Positions 1 to 9,929 of a stretch of DNA of 64,000 nt are shown here, piece by piece. The DNA lies in assembly GCF_006385575.1 (NCBI RefSeq), contig NZ_CP041040.1:2914001-2978000 (forward strand). Reading direction: 5' to 3'. Every line of letters starts with the position of its first letter. Within the stretch, counting starts at the first letter, position 1. This stretch comes from Microbacterium foliorum (GTDB lineage Bacteria > Actinomycetota > Actinomycetes > Actinomycetales > Microbacteriaceae). Both the position numbers and the translations under genes were made by a program. The notes under the pieces are model-generated. The model made no database searches and was not told the origin of the DNA. It worked only from the letters and a program-made list of their open reading frames with translations.

Positions 1-2
1 AA

Positions 3-608
3 GACCGCGCGGGGATGCCGCTGCTGGTGCTGCTGCACGGATACGGCGCCGACGAGCACGACCTGTTCGGGCTGGTCCCGTACCTGCCCGAGGGCATCGC
101 CGTGGCATCCGTCGCCGCCCCGCTCGCACCCCCGTGGCCGATGCCAGGGCGCTCGTGGTATGCCATCGAAGGCCTCGACGGCCGCAGCGCCGCGTCGGTG
201 ACGCTCGCGGCAGAGGCGTTCCTGCGCTGGCTCGACGATGCTCGGGCCGATGCTCCTGCCGTGGCTCTGCTCGGCTTCTCGCAGGGCGCCGCCGTCGCGC
301 TGCAGGCCATGCGCCTCGTCCCGCAGAGCATCGACACCGTGGTGGCGCTCAGCGGCTACGCTGCCGCCGGCGAGCTGCCGGGTGACGCAGCGCTGACCGA
401 GTCGCGACCGCACGTCTTCTGGGGCCGGGGCACGAACGACCAGGTGATCCCCGAGGCGCTGGTCGCGCACACGGCAGAGTGGCTGCCCGGGCATTCCGAG
501 CTGTCAGGGCGCGTCTACACCGGACTCACGCACAGCATCTCGGAGGAAGAGCTCCGCGACGTGCACGTCTTCCTCACGAGGTGGCTCGAGCGCGCCGCCC
601 AGGCCTGA
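3..608 (+). CDS. alpha/beta hydrolase (phospholipase/carboxylesterase family), 5' end outside window
   Basis: The reading frame is already open at base 3 (Asp-Arg-Ala-Gly before the first Met at base 15), and that Met falls directly before strand beta of LLVLLHGYGADEHD. The true start is therefore probably upstream and the gene is cut by the window edge. The oxyanion-type HGYG motif, the nucleophile elbow GFSQGAA, an acid in GTNDQVIP and a C-terminal GLTHS histidine make a complete Ser-Asp-His triad in the order expected for the YpfH/carboxylesterase family of about 200-220 residues. No signal peptide is visible. The natural ester substrate cannot be told. Confidence 0.85.
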   Translation, partial: DRAGMPLLVLLHGYGADEHDLFGLVPYLPEGIAVASVAAPLAPPWPMPGRSWYAIEGLDGRSAASVTLAAEAFLRWLDDARADAPAVALLGFSQGAAVALQAMRLVPQSIDTVVALSGYAAAGELPGDAALTESRPHVFWGRGTNDQVIPEALVAHTAEWLPGHSELSGRVYTGLTHSISEEELRDVHVFLTRWLERAAQA

Positions 609-627
609 CCGAGTCGCTCCCCAACCG

Positions 628-671
628 CGACACGCCCGGGGTTGCGAAACTCCGACACGCCCGGGTATCGT
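628..671 (+). promoter_or_regulatory. candidate promoter with 13-bp direct repeat upstream of the ABC-F gene
   Basis: The 13-mer CGACACGCCCGGG occurs at 628-640 and again at 653-665. Between and after these lie TTGCGA (642-647) and TATCGT (666-671) separated by 18 bases, a plausible sigma-70-type -35/-10 pair. It would leave a leader of roughly 190 bases before the ABC-F start at 866. The direct repeat could be a regulator site; this is inference. Confidence 0.35.
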
Positions 672-783
672 CGTGGAGTCCTGTCCGCCGTGTCTGGAAG
701 TCCTTTGATCTGATCCGTCGCCTCCGCGCTCATCTTTCCGCGCGCTGACCCGACGATCGCCGACTCCACGGCAGACCACGCCC

Positions 784-817
784 GCTGTCCTTCGACAGCG
801 CCCCGCTCAGACGGGGC
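784..817 (+). promoter_or_regulatory. two abutting hairpins in the leader of the ABC-F gene (candidate attenuator)
   Basis: GCTGTC-CTTC-GACAGC (784-799) is a perfect 6-bp stem with a tetraloop. It is followed without a gap by GCCCCG-CTCAGA-CGGGGC (800-817), another perfect 6-bp stem. Both lie in the 257-base gap before the ABC-F gene and about 50 bases before its start. Antibiotic-inducible ABC-F genes in other bacteria are often controlled by ribosome-mediated attenuation at such leader hairpins. There is no U-tract after either stem, so premature termination is not proven. Confidence 0.4.
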
Positions 818-865
818 CCTCGGGCGACCGGTGTCAGTGCACCCTCGCACTCGACAGGAGACACC

Positions 866-2548
866 ATGTCAGTACCCACCCTTCACGCGTCGGTCACCCT
901 CGACCGACTCACCTTCACCTGGCCCGACGGCACGACCGCGCTCGACTCGGTCTCGGGTTCCTTCGGATCCGGTCGCACCGGGCTGGTCGGCCGCAACGGC
1001 GCCGGCAAGTCGACGCTGCTCCGCCTCATGGCGGGCGAGCTCAGCCCCACGACCGGAACCCTCGCCACGACAGGCGACGTCGCGTACCTGCCGCAGCAGC
1101 TCACGCTCGACGTCGACCGTCGGGTGTCCGAGCTGCTCGGAGTCGCCGAAGCCCTCGATGCCGTGCGCGCGATCAGCGCGGGCGACGTCGACCAGGCGCA
1201 CTTCGACGCGGTGGGCGACGACTGGGACATCGAGGCCCGAGCCGAGCTGTCCCTGGCAGAGGCCGGCCTGGCCCCGGAGTTCCTCGACCGGCGCGTCGGA
1301 GAGCTGTCTGGTGGCGAGGCGGTGCTCGTCGCGATCGCCGGCATCCGTCTGCGCCGGGCCCCGATCACCCTGTTCGATGAGCCGACCAACAACCTCGATC
1401 GTGATGCCCGCGCGAAGCTGGCGGCCATGGTCAGGTCGTGGAAGGGCACGCTCATCGTGGTCAGCCATGACCTGTCGCTGCTCGAGCTGATGGACGACAC
1501 CGCCGAGCTCTACGCCCAGACGCTGAGCGTGTTCGGCGGCCCGTACTCCGAATGGCGAGCCTGGCTGGACGCCGAGCAGGAGGCCGCCAGGCAGGCCGAG
1601 GTCACGGCGAAGCAGGAGTTCCGCAAAGAGAAGCGTCAGCGCATCGAGGCCGAGGTGAAGCTCGCACACCGGTCTCGCACGGCGAAGAAGGCCGAGATCG
1701 AGAAGCGCGTGCCGAAGATCGTCGCGCACGGTCGCAAGATGGCCGCCGAGGTGTCGGCAGGCAAGCTGCGCACCGAGGTCGGCGCCAAGGAGGATGCCGC
1801 TCGCACCGCACTCGATGAGGCGGGGCGGCGGCTGCGCTCGGATGCGTCGATGAAGATCGAGCCTCCGGATCCGCAGGTGTCGCGCTCCCGGCGCATCGCG
1901 ATGATCGGCGACGGCGCGAGGTCGTGGATCATCCAGGGCCCCGATCGCGTCGCGCTGACCGGCCGAAACGGAGCGGGAAAGACGACGCTGCTCGAACGGT
2001 TGGTGGCCGAAGCCGGCGTTCACGATTCAGCACAGATGCCGTCGATCGGTCCGGATGACGGCTCTGCGGCCCACTCGAAGGAATCCATGCTGAATACTGA
2101 ACGGCCGGTGCTGGTCGCGACGGCGCTCACCGATCGCATCGGCTACCTGCCGCAGCGGATCGACGGGCTCGACGAGAACCGATCGGTGTTCGAGAACATC
2201 GCGGATGCCGCGCCCCAGGTGCCCGAGAAGGAGCTGCGCAACAGGCTCGCGAGGTTCCTCATCCGAGGGGCGACGGCCGAGCGTCCTGTCGCCGCGCTGT
2301 CTGGCGGCGAGCGCTTCCGGGTGGCGCTGGCGAAGCTGCTGCTCTCGGATCCGGCACCGCACCTCGTGGTGCTCGACGAGCCGACGAACAACCTCGACAT
2401 CGACACTGTCGACCAGCTCGTCGAGGCGCTCCGGGCATACCGCGGGGCCGTGCTGGTCGTGAGTCACGACGACGCGTTCCTCGCCCGTCTCGACCTGGGG
2501 CTCACGCTCGAGATCGACGATGAGGGCGCGCTGCGCGAGGCGCTCTGA
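866..2548 (+). CDS. ABC-F family ATP-binding protein (ribosome-associated, possible antibiotic protection)
   Basis: This 560-residue protein has two ABC ATPase domains and no membrane segments, which defines the ABC-F class acting on ribosomes. The first Walker A is GRNGAGKST near residues 42-50 with signature LSGGE and Walker B LFDEP; the second is GRNGAGKTT near 365 with [13 protein letters not shown] and [12 protein letters not shown] charged, Lys/Arg/Glu-rich linker (about 225-320) joins the domains and would reach toward the peptidyl-transferase centre. AGGAGA lies 5-10 bases before the ATG, supporting this start. Members either protect ribosomes from macrolide, lincosamide or pleuromutilin drugs or act as housekeeping translation factors. 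The structured leader favours a drug-inducible role, but this is inference. Confidence 0.9.
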   Translation: MSVPTLHASVTLDRLTFTWPDGTTALDSVSGSFGSGRTGLVGRNGAGKSTLLRLMAGELSPTTGTLATTGDVAYLPQQLTLDVDRRVSELLGVAEALDAVRAISAGDVDQAHFDAVGDDWDIEARAELSLAEAGLAPEFLDRRVGELSGGEAVLVAIAGIRLRRAPITLFDEPTNNLDRDARAKLAAMVRSWKGTLIVVSHDLSLLELMDDTAELYAQTLSVFGGPYSEWRAWLDAEQEAARQAEVTAKQEFRKEKRQRIEAEVKLAHRSRTAKKAEIEKRVPKIVAHGRKMAAEVSAGKLRTEVGAKEDAARTALDEAGRRLRSDASMKIEPPDPQVSRSRRIAMIGDGARSWIIQGPDRVALTGRNGAGKTTLLERLVAEAGVHDSAQMPSIGPDDGSAAHSKESMLNTERPVLVATALTDRIGYLPQRIDGLDENRSVFENIADAAPQVPEKELRNRLARFLIRGATAERPVAALSGGERFRVALAKLLLSDPAPHLVVLDEPTNNLDIDTVDQLVEALRAYRGAVLVVSHDDAFLARLDLGLTLEIDDEGALREAL

Positions 2549-2584
2549 CGAGGTGGCGCCCGCCGGACGGCGGGCGCCACCTCG
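2549..2584 (+). terminator. strong hairpin terminator after the ABC-F gene
   Basis: A perfect 16-bp stem (arms 2549-2564 and 2569-2584, loop GGAC) begins one base after the ABC-F stop codon. It has no T-tract, as is common for terminators in high-GC actinobacteria. It separates the ABC-F unit from lhr. Confidence 0.8.
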
Positions 2585-2659
2585 GATCGTACCTACCTCA
2601 TCGTCGTTCCTGCAGACAACGGTCGCCCCGATGTCGGTGGCACGGGTGATGATGGAGGG

Positions 2660-5600
2660 ATGGGTGACGTGCTCGACCGCTTCACCCCTGCCACGCAGGA
2701 CTGGTTCAGGGGTGCCTTTCCCGAACCCACCCCCGCACAGGCCGGCGCGTGGAATGCCATCTCCGCCGGCAAGCACGCGCTCGTCGTGGCCCCGACGGGG
2801 TCGGGCAAGACCCTCTCGGCCTTCCTCTGGGCGATCGACAGCGTGTTCCGCGAGCGCACCGAGCAGCCCGCGCGTGGCAAAGACAGCTCGCGCACGCGGA
2901 TCCTCTACATCTCGCCGCTGAAGGCTCTCGGCGTCGACGTCGAGCGCAACCTGCGCTCTCCACTCATCGGCATCGGGCAGTCGGCCAGGCGCCTCGGCGT
3001 CGAGCCCCCCTCCGTGGCGGTCGGTGTCCGCTCGGGCGACACGACCTCGAGCGACCGCCGCAAGCTGGTCTCCGACCCGCCAGACATCCTCATCACGACC
3101 CCCGAGTCGCTCTACCTCATGCTCACCAGTCGCGCCGGCGAGACTCTGCGCGACGTGCACACGGTCATCATCGACGAGGTGCACGCGGTCGCCGCGACCA
3201 AGCGCGGGGCCCACCTCGCGGTGAGCCTCGAACGACTCGACGCCCTGCGCCGCTCGCACGGCCACGACGCCCCCGCCCAGCGCATCGGGCTCTCGGCGAC
3301 GGTGCGCCCGATCGACGAGGTCGCGCGGTTCCTCGGCGGCGCGGCTCCGGTCGAGATCGTCGCCCCGCCGGCATCCAAGACGTTCGAGCTCGGGGTCGTC
3401 GTCCCGATGGACGACATGACCAACCCGCCACCGCCTCCCGGCGCGCCGAACGGTGCCGGCGATGCGGCGGATGCGGAGTACACCGAGGTCACGGGCTCCG
3501 TCTGGCCGCACGTGGAGGAGGCGATCGTCGACCGCATCCTGCAGAACAAGTCGACGATCGTGTTCTCGAACTCGCGACGGCTGGCCGAGCGCCTCACGGG
3601 GCGCCTCAACGAGATCTACTCCGAGCGCATCGGCGTCGCCCTGCCCGAGGCATCCGTGCCCGCGGCCATGATGGCGCAGGCGGGCGCGACAGCCGGAGCC
3701 GACCCCGTACTCGCCAAGGCCCACCACGGGTCGGTCTCGAAGGAGCAGCGGGCCCAGGTCGAGGAGGAGCTGAAGTCCGGCGTCCTGCGGTGCGTCGTCG
3801 CGACGAGCAGCCTCGAACTCGGCATCGACATGGGCGCGGTCGACCTGGTGATCCAGGTCGAGGCGCCGCCGTCGGCCGCCTCCGGTCTGCAGCGCGTCGG
3901 CCGCGCAGGGCACCAGGTCGGCGAGATCAGCCGCGCCGCGCTGTTCCCCAAGCACCGGGGCGACGTGCTGCACACCGCGATCGTCACCGAGCGGATGCTG
4001 GCCGGCAAGATCGAGGCGATCCAGGTGCCGCGCAACCCGCTCGACATCCTCGCGCAGCAGACCGTCGCGGCCAGCGCCCTCGGTGAGATCAGCGTCGAGG
4101 AGTGGTTCGAGACCGTACGCCGCTCGGCACCCTTCCAGTCCCTCCCTCGGTCGGCCTACGAGGCGACGCTCGATCTGCTCGCCGGGCGCTTTCCCTCCGA
4201 CGAGTTCGCCGAGCTGCGCCCTCGCCTGGTGTGGGACCGAGACGCCGGCACGCTCACGGGGCGCCCCGGCGCCCAGCGCATCGCCGTCACCAGTGGCGGC
4301 ACGATCCCCGACCGCGGACTCTTCGGCGTCTTCGTCGCCGGGGAGAGCACCGGCGCGCGCGTCGGCGAGCTCGACGAGGAGATGGTCTACGAGTCGCGGG
4401 TCGGCGACGTGTTCACGCTCGGGACGACGAGCTGGCGCATCGCCGAGATCACGCACGACAGGGTCAATGTGATCCCCGCATACGGCCAGCCGGGCAAGGT
4501 GCCGTTCTGGCACGGCGACGGGATCGGCCGCCCGTTCGAACTGGGTGAGGCGCTCGGCAAGTTCTCCCGGGAGGTGTCGGCGGCGACTCCCGAGAAAGCG
4601 GCTCAGCGCCTCATCGAAGCCGGCCTCGACGAGCAGGCCAGGATGAACCTGATGGCGCACCTGACCGAGCAGCGAGAGGCGACCGGCACCCTGCCGACCG
4701 ACCGCACCCTCACTGTCGAGCGCGGGCGCGACGAGGTCGGCGACTGGCGGGTCATCCTTCACTCCCCGTACGGCATGAAGGTGCACGCGCCGTGGGCTCT
4801 GGCGATCAACGCCCGCATCCGCGAGCGCCTCGGAGTCGAGGGCTCGGCGGTCGCGAGCGACGACGGCATCATCGTGCGCATTCCGGATGCCGAGGCCGAA
4901 CCGCCGGGCGCCGAGCTGTTCGTGTTCGACCCCGACGAGCTCGAGCAGCTGGTCACGCAGGAGGTCGGCGGCTCGGCGCTGTTCGCCTCCCGGTTCCGCG
5001 AATGCGCCGCCCGCGCCCTGCTGATGCCGCGGATGAACCCGAACAAGCGCACACCGCTGTGGCAGCAGCGACAGCGCTCGGCGCAGCTGCTCGAAGTCGC
5101 CCGCCGGCATCCGACGTTCCCGGTGATCCTCGAGACCCTGCGCGAAGTTCTGCAGGACGTCTACGACCTCCCGTCGCTGCGCAAGCTCGCGGTGTCGATC
5201 GCCGACCGGCGCATCAGACTCGTCGAGACGCAGCCGTCTCAGCCCTCGCCCTTCGCGCGCGACCTGCTCTTCGGCTACGTGGGCGCATTCATGTACGAGG
5301 GCGACTCGCCGCTCGCCGAGCGTCGGGCGGCCGCCCTCTCGGTCGACCCCGCGTTGCTCGGCGAGCTGCTCGGCACGGTCGAGCTGCGCGAACTGCTCGA
5401 CCCCGACGTCATCGCGCAGTTCGAGCGCGAGGCGCAGCGACTCGACCCCGAGCGGCATGCGCGCGGCCTCGAGGGGGTCGCCGACCTACTGCGGATGCTC
5501 GGTCCGATGGATGCCGCAGAGATCGACGCGCGACTCGACCCCGAGACCGGCTCGGCCTCCGAACACCTCGACGCGCTGATCACCGCCCGTCGAGCGATCC

Positions 5601-7234
5601 CGGTCACCGTGGCCGGCACCACGCGCGTCGCCGCGATCGAAGACGCCGGGCGCCTGCGCGATGCACTCGGCGCGGCTCTGCCGACCGGCATCCCCGTCGC
5701 GTTCCTCGAACCCCTCGCCGATCCGCTCGGCGACCTCGTCGCGCGGTACGCACGCACGCACGGACCTTTCACCACGGATGCCATCGCGTCGCGCTTCGGC
5801 CTCGGTGCGGCCGTCGCCCGACACACGCTGCAGCGGCTGGAGCACTCGGGTCGGCTCACCAGCGGCTACTTCCTGCCCGAGGCCTCCGGCACCGGCAACG
5901 AGACCGAATGGTGCGACACCGAGGTGCTGCGTCGGCTGCGGATGCGTTCGCTCGCCGCGATCCGCGGCAGCGTCGAGCCGGTGTCGCCCGAGGCGTATGC
6001 GCGCTTCCTGCCTGACTGGCAGCACCTCGGCCGTCCCCTCGAGGGACTCGACGGCGTGCTCGCCGTGATCGAGCAGTTCGCCGGGGTTCCCATTCCCGCC
6101 AGCGCGTGGGAGTCCCTGGTGCTCCCGTCCCGCGTGCGCGACTACTCCCCCGCCCTGCTCGACGAGCTCACCACGTCGGGCGAGGTGATCTGGTCGGGCC
6201 ACGGCACGCTGCCCGGTCGTGACGGTTGGGTCTCGCTGCACCCCGCCGACATCGCACCCTTCACACTTCCCGAACCCGACGACGAGATCGCGACGGATTC
6301 GCTCGAGGCCCGGGTGCTGGCCGCCCTCGAGGCGGGCGGAGCCTACTTCGCGGGCCAGCTGAAAGAGATGGCGGGCGCCGAGAACGAGCAGTCCGTGCTC
6401 GAGGCGCTGTGGTCGCTGACCTGGGCCGGCCGCGTGACCAACGACACCTTCGCCCCGATCCGCTCGCTGCTGGCAGGGGGGTCGCAGGCCCACCGGGTGA
6501 CCAGACGCGCCCCGCGCACGCGCACCTACCGGGGCATGTCGCTCGCCCGCACCGCGGCGCGCCCGTCGTCGGTCGGCGGACGCTGGTCACTGCTGCCCTC
6601 CGTCGAGACGGATGCCGCTCGGCGCGCGACCGTCACCGCCGGCCTGCTGCTCGACCGCTACGGCGTCGTCACACGAGGCGCTGTGCAGGCCGAGGGCGTG
6701 CCGGGCGGCTTCGCCCAGACCTACCGGGTGCTCGCCGGCTTCGAAGAGGCCGGGCACTGCCGTCGCGGCTACGTGATCGAGAGGCTCGGTGCTGCGCAGT
6801 TCGCGGCATCCGCCACCGTCGACCGCCTGCGCACGTTCGCCGGGCTCGCCGACCCACCCCCGCGCAAGGCCGTGACGCTCGCCGCGACCGACCCCGCCAA
6901 TCCCTATGGCGCGGCTCTCGGGTGGCCCAAGCGCGACGAGGTGTCGCATCGCCCCGGGCGCAAGGCCGGTGGCCTGGTGGTGCTCGTCGACGGTTCGCTC
7001 GTGCTCTACCTCGAACGGGGCGGGCGCACGGTGCTGTGCTTCACCGACGAATCCGAGGTGCTGCGAGCCGCGGCATCCGACCTCGCCGCGACGGCACGCG
7101 CCCGCCGTCTCGACACCCTCACGGTCGAGAAGGTCAACGGAGAGGGCGTCTACGGCACCGAACTCGCCCTCGCCCTGCAGGAGGCGGGGTTCGTCGCGAC
7201 GCCCCGCGGCTACACGCTGCGCAAGGCGATCTGA
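2660..7234 (+). CDS. lhr: ATP-dependent helicase Lhr (full length)
   Basis: At 1524 residues this matches the size of mycobacterial Lhr (about 1500), a 3'-to-5' DNA-RNA helicase used in DNA repair. The N-terminal half holds the SF2 core: Walker A APTGSGKT (44-51), DEVH box near residue 172, SAT motif near 213, and the C-terminal RecA domain with ATSSLELGIDMGAVDLVIQ and QRVGRAGHQVG. The winged-helix and the long Lhr C-terminal (Lhr-CTD) half follow without a break. The start MGDVLDRFTPATQDWF is typical of the family. GATGAT lies six bases before the ATG, and the purine run abuts it directly, so initiation may be leaderless. DNA glycosylase nei2 sits 5 kb downstream in a separate unit. Confidence 0.95.
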   Translation: MGDVLDRFTPATQDWFRGAFPEPTPAQAGAWNAISAGKHALVVAPTGSGKTLSAFLWAIDSVFRERTEQPARGKDSSRTRILYISPLKALGVDVERNLRSPLIGIGQSARRLGVEPPSVAVGVRSGDTTSSDRRKLVSDPPDILITTPESLYLMLTSRAGETLRDVHTVIIDEVHAVAATKRGAHLAVSLERLDALRRSHGHDAPAQRIGLSATVRPIDEVARFLGGAAPVEIVAPPASKTFELGVVVPMDDMTNPPPPPGAPNGAGDAADAEYTEVTGSVWPHVEEAIVDRILQNKSTIVFSNSRRLAERLTGRLNEIYSERIGVALPEASVPAAMMAQAGATAGADPVLAKAHHGSVSKEQRAQVEEELKSGVLRCVVATSSLELGIDMGAVDLVIQVEAPPSAASGLQRVGRAGHQVGEISRAALFPKHRGDVLHTAIVTERMLAGKIEAIQVPRNPLDILAQQTVAASALGEISVEEWFETVRRSAPFQSLPRSAYEATLDLLAGRFPSDEFAELRPRLVWDRDAGTLTGRPGAQRIAVTSGGTIPDRGLFGVFVAGESTGARVGELDEEMVYESRVGDVFTLGTTSWRIAEITHDRVNVIPAYGQPGKVPFWHGDGIGRPFELGEALGKFSREVSAATPEKAAQRLIEAGLDEQARMNLMAHLTEQREATGTLPTDRTLTVERGRDEVGDWRVILHSPYGMKVHAPWALAINARIRERLGVEGSAVASDDGIIVRIPDAEAEPPGAELFVFDPDELEQLVTQEVGGSALFASRFRECAARALLMPRMNPNKRTPLWQQRQRSAQLLEVARRHPTFPVILETLREVLQDVYDLPSLRKLAVSIADRRIRLVETQPSQPSPFARDLLFGYVGAFMYEGDSPLAERRAAALSVDPALLGELLGTVELRELLDPDVIAQFEREAQRLDPERHARGLEGVADLLRMLGPMDAAEIDARLDPETGSASEHLDALITARRAIPVTVAGTTRVAAIEDAGRLRDALGAALPTGIPVAFLEPLADPLGDLVARYARTHGPFTTDAIASRFGLGAAVARHTLQRLEHSGRLTSGYFLPEASGTGNETEWCDTEVLRRLRMRSLAAIRGSVEPVSPEAYARFLPDWQHLGRPLEGLDGVLAVIEQFAGVPIPASAWESLVLPSRVRDYSPALLDELTTSGEVIWSGHGTLPGRDGWVSLHPADIAPFTLPEPDDEIATDSLEARVLAALEAGGAYFAGQLKEMAGAENEQSVLEALWSLTWAGRVTNDTFAPIRSLLAGGSQAHRVTRRAPRTRTYRGMSLARTAARPSSVGGRWSLLPSVETDAARRATVTAGLLLDRYGVVTRGAVQAEGVPGGFAQTYRVLAGFEEAGHCRRGYVIERLGAAQFAASATVDRLRTFAGLADPPPRKAVTLAATDPANPYGAALGWPKRDEVSHRPGRKAGGLVVLVDGSLVLYLERGGRTVLCFTDESEVLRAAASDLAATARARRLDTLTVEKVNGEGVYGTELALALQEAGFVATPRGYTLRKAI

Positions 7235-7329
7235 CCCGGCCGCACACGCACCACGACGCCGCCGATCCGTACCTCGAGGCACAGACCGACGGCGTCGCAG
7301 AGGCGACTCAGCGCGTCAGCTCAGCAGCG

Positions 7330-9741
7330 TCAGCTCAGCGGCGTCGATTCCGTGGCGTCCGACGATGAGCGACGGGCCACGAGACGACGAACCAGGAGGA
7401 TCCCTCCGCCGAGCCCGAGGAGTCCGAGTGCGAGGATCCAGGTGACGCCGGGGTCGTAGCCGGTGGTCGCAAGGTCGCCGTCGGCCGCACCTCCGTCCGA
7501 ACCGGAACCAACGCCCGACCCCGAGCCCGAATCAGACCCCGAGCCAGAGCCCGCACCGGGATCGGTGCCCGGTGCTTCGTCGTCGATGCGCACCAACCCG
7601 TCGACCGCCGCCCGGATCGCCGCTGCCATGGCATCCACGTCGGCCTGGTCGGCTGCCGTCAGCTCCCGCTCGACGGCGGAGATCGCGCGGTTCAGCGCGG
7701 CGACGCTGTCAGCCGTGAACGGGCTGAGGTCGGCCGGCACCGCTGCGAGCGCCGCATCGACCGCGGAGTAGTCCGCAGGGCGCTCGGCGACCGGAACGAT
7801 GTCTGCCGCATAGGGCGTGAGCGGGTTGTGGATGGTGACCTCGCGGATCTGCGCATCGGCGAAGAAGTCGAGCGCCTTGACCACGATGCGGTCGCCGTAC
7901 GACTCCACGATCAGACCGTTGTTGACGTCGCCGATCGTGACCTCGCTGATGCCCTCCGTGTTCTCACCACGCGCGTCCCACCCCACGTGCATCGCCACCG
8001 TGTTGACCGACCAGAATCCGTCGGGGTGTCCGTCCGCCGTGCGGCGCTGCACCGCCCAGTCACCCAGAGTCGCGGGGTAGTGGGTGTGGCCACTGAACAC
8101 GACAGCGTTCGGGTAGTTGCCGAGGATGCTCGTGAGGCGGTCGTTCATCAGGTGGTGGTCGTGGTACCAGGGGATCCACGATGCGGAGACGGTGTCGCCG
8201 AGCGGGAAGTGCGTGTTGACGATCACCTGCGAACCCTGCGCCGTCCAGTGAGCGAGGCGCTCCTCGAGGAACTCCACCTGCTCGTCGGTCATCGCGACGT
8301 CGGACGGGCCGCTGATCTCCTGGCCGATCGTGATCACCGGCACCTGACCGCCCGGACCGCTGAGCACGTACTCGGCATACGCCTTGTCGCGCTCGGCGAA
8401 CGCGAGGAACCGCTCGAAGTTCGACGCGAAGCCTCCGCTCGCATAGCGCTCGTGGTTGCCGATCGATGTGACGGTGGTCTCGGGTCGGATCGCGGTCGTG
8501 TTCTCCATGACCTGGTAGATCTCGTCCCATTCGGTCGAGGTGCCGGAGTTCACGAGATCTCCGACGATCAGCAGACCCGCGGGGTCGGGAGCGAGCTCGT
8601 GCAGATCGTTGAGGCCGTGTTCGAAGTCCTGGGGGTGACCCTGGATGTCAGACACCGTCCACAGCGTCGTCGCCTCCTCCTCGGTCGCGAGCGCGCCCTG
8701 GCGCACGGTCACCGAGTCGATCGCCCAGTAGCGGGCGCCCGCATCCGGTGCGTCGAGCTGCCACTGGAATCGCACCTCGGCAGCGCCGACCGGAACGTCG
8801 ATCGCGATCTCCTGCATGTAGTTCAGCTGCAGCGGGTCGTAGCCGTCGGCCACGGATGCGGAGTCGAGGCGCAGCACCTCCGCCCAGTCGCCTCCGTCGA
8901 AGCTCGCGCGGACGACGCCTGTCTGCGCGGGAGCACCGCGATAGTGACTGTCGAACGAGAGCTCCAGCGAGCGCAGGTACTCGACGTCGACAGCAGCGCT
9001 GGTGAGCGTCGAGGAGAAGGGCAGCGCTCCGAACTGCTGGGCGTCGGCGACCGCGAAGCCGGCGAGCGGGCGGGCGAAGCGTGCGCGCATCTCGTCGACA
9101 TTCGCCGTCCACTCGTCACGCGTCGTTGCGGACCAGCCTCGGTAGTCGGCGGTGCCGACGCCGTCCATGGTCGAGGCGGACTCCACCGACCAGCTCTCGG
9201 GCAGCCCGGCGTCGAAGCCCTCGCGCAGCAGCACTCCATCGGTCGCGACGCCCGTCGTCACAGAATCGATGTCGACGGCGGCCGCGGGATCGCCGGGGTT
9301 CAGCTCGCCGCCGGCAGCGCTCACGGTCACGGTCTGCTGTTCGGCGAGAGGCTCGTAGCCGTCTGCGGCGAGGAACCAGAGCGTGTAGCTGCCGGGAGCG
9401 GCAGGAACCTCGAGATCGATGAATCCCGATGCGCCGGGGGCGTACTTCCAGGCGACGGAGACCTGACCGTCACCGCCGGGCACCTCACCGTCGCGGTAGA
9501 ACCCGATCCAGTTCGTGTCGTCGGGGCTCTCGGTCGCGTACTCGATGCGCACCGTGCTGCCGGCGACGAGGGCGCCGGTCGGCACCTGGAACGACGACTC
9601 GGCGGCCGCGACCACCTCGTGCGGCACCGCGGCCGGCACCTGCGCGCTCGCGGCGATCGGGCTGGCGACCAGCACGGCGGACAGTGCGACGCCGACCAGG
9701 GCGACACCCCTGGTTCGGGTCTGAGGTCGGGAGGGATGCAT
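7330..9741 (-). CDS. secreted, sortase-anchored calcineurin-like metallophosphoesterase
   Basis: The 803-residue precursor starts with a signal peptide (RTRGVALVGVALSAVLVASPIAASA, then Q), followed by a fibronectin/CalX-like N-terminal region and a jelly-roll-like middle part. The metallophosphoesterase core carries VSDIQGH, LLIVGDLVNSG, IGNHERY, NTHFPLGD and FSGHTH, the full set of metal ligands. The C-terminus has a Gly/Ser/Asp-rich spacer, LATTG, a hydrophobic helix and RRLVARR, a classic sorting signal of the LAxTG kind used by actinobacterial class E sortases. AAAGGAC precedes the ATG. It may release phosphate from extracellular phosphodiesters or nucleotides. A GntR/HutC gene follows the same strand upstream and resembles the phosphonate regulator at 31016. 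Confidence 0.88.
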   Translation of the reverse strand: MHPSRPQTRTRGVALVGVALSAVLVASPIAASAQVPAAVPHEVVAAAESSFQVPTGALVAGSTVRIEYATESPDDTNWIGFYRDGEVPGGDGQVSVAWKYAPGASGFIDLEVPAAPGSYTLWFLAADGYEPLAEQQTVTVSAAGGELNPGDPAAAVDIDSVTTGVATDGVLLREGFDAGLPESWSVESASTMDGVGTADYRGWSATTRDEWTANVDEMRARFARPLAGFAVADAQQFGALPFSSTLTSAAVDVEYLRSLELSFDSHYRGAPAQTGVVRASFDGGDWAEVLRLDSASVADGYDPLQLNYMQEIAIDVPVGAAEVRFQWQLDAPDAGARYWAIDSVTVRQGALATEEEATTLWTVSDIQGHPQDFEHGLNDLHELAPDPAGLLIVGDLVNSGTSTEWDEIYQVMENTTAIRPETTVTSIGNHERYASGGFASNFERFLAFAERDKAYAEYVLSGPGGQVPVITIGQEISGPSDVAMTDEQVEFLEERLAHWTAQGSQVIVNTHFPLGDTVSASWIPWYHDHHLMNDRLTSILGNYPNAVVFSGHTHYPATLGDWAVQRRTADGHPDGFWSVNTVAMHVGWDARGENTEGISEVTIGDVNNGLIVESYGDRIVVKALDFFADAQIREVTIHNPLTPYAADIVPVAERPADYSAVDAALAAVPADLSPFTADSVAALNRAISAVERELTAADQADVDAMAAAIRAAVDGLVRIDDEAPGTDPGAGSGSGSDSGSGSGVGSGSDGGAADGDLATTGYDPGVTWILALGLLGLGGGILLVRRLVARRSSSDATESTPLS

Positions 9742-9929
9742 GGGTGTCGTCCTTTCGAGACGAGTGGGCTGATGTCTCGAGCGTCGCCGCGGCCACCCAA
9801 CCGCGGATGCACGGAAGGTGAACGGACGGCCACATCCGGCCTCCCCGACCGGATCCTGCTGGACGCGTGCGCACAGCAGTCCACCGCAGAGAAGCCCGAC
9901 CGGGTCGAGAGCCGGGCCGTCGGCTCGTC

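Noticed and set aside
690..713. Alternative seven-codon leader frame (GTG at 690) before the ABC-F gene
   Set aside because: No ribosome-binding site and no way to choose it over other tiny frames in the leader; kept only as a question within the attenuator finding.
2027..5458. Long minus-strand open frame (1143 codons) across the ABC-F and lhr genes
   Set aside because: It lies antisense to two genes with complete motifs, has no recognisable domain, is very rich in Arg/Ala/Glu, and is a normal by-product of high-GC codon use. The same applies to other long antisense frames, such as those opposite phnE, the decarboxylase and GH3.
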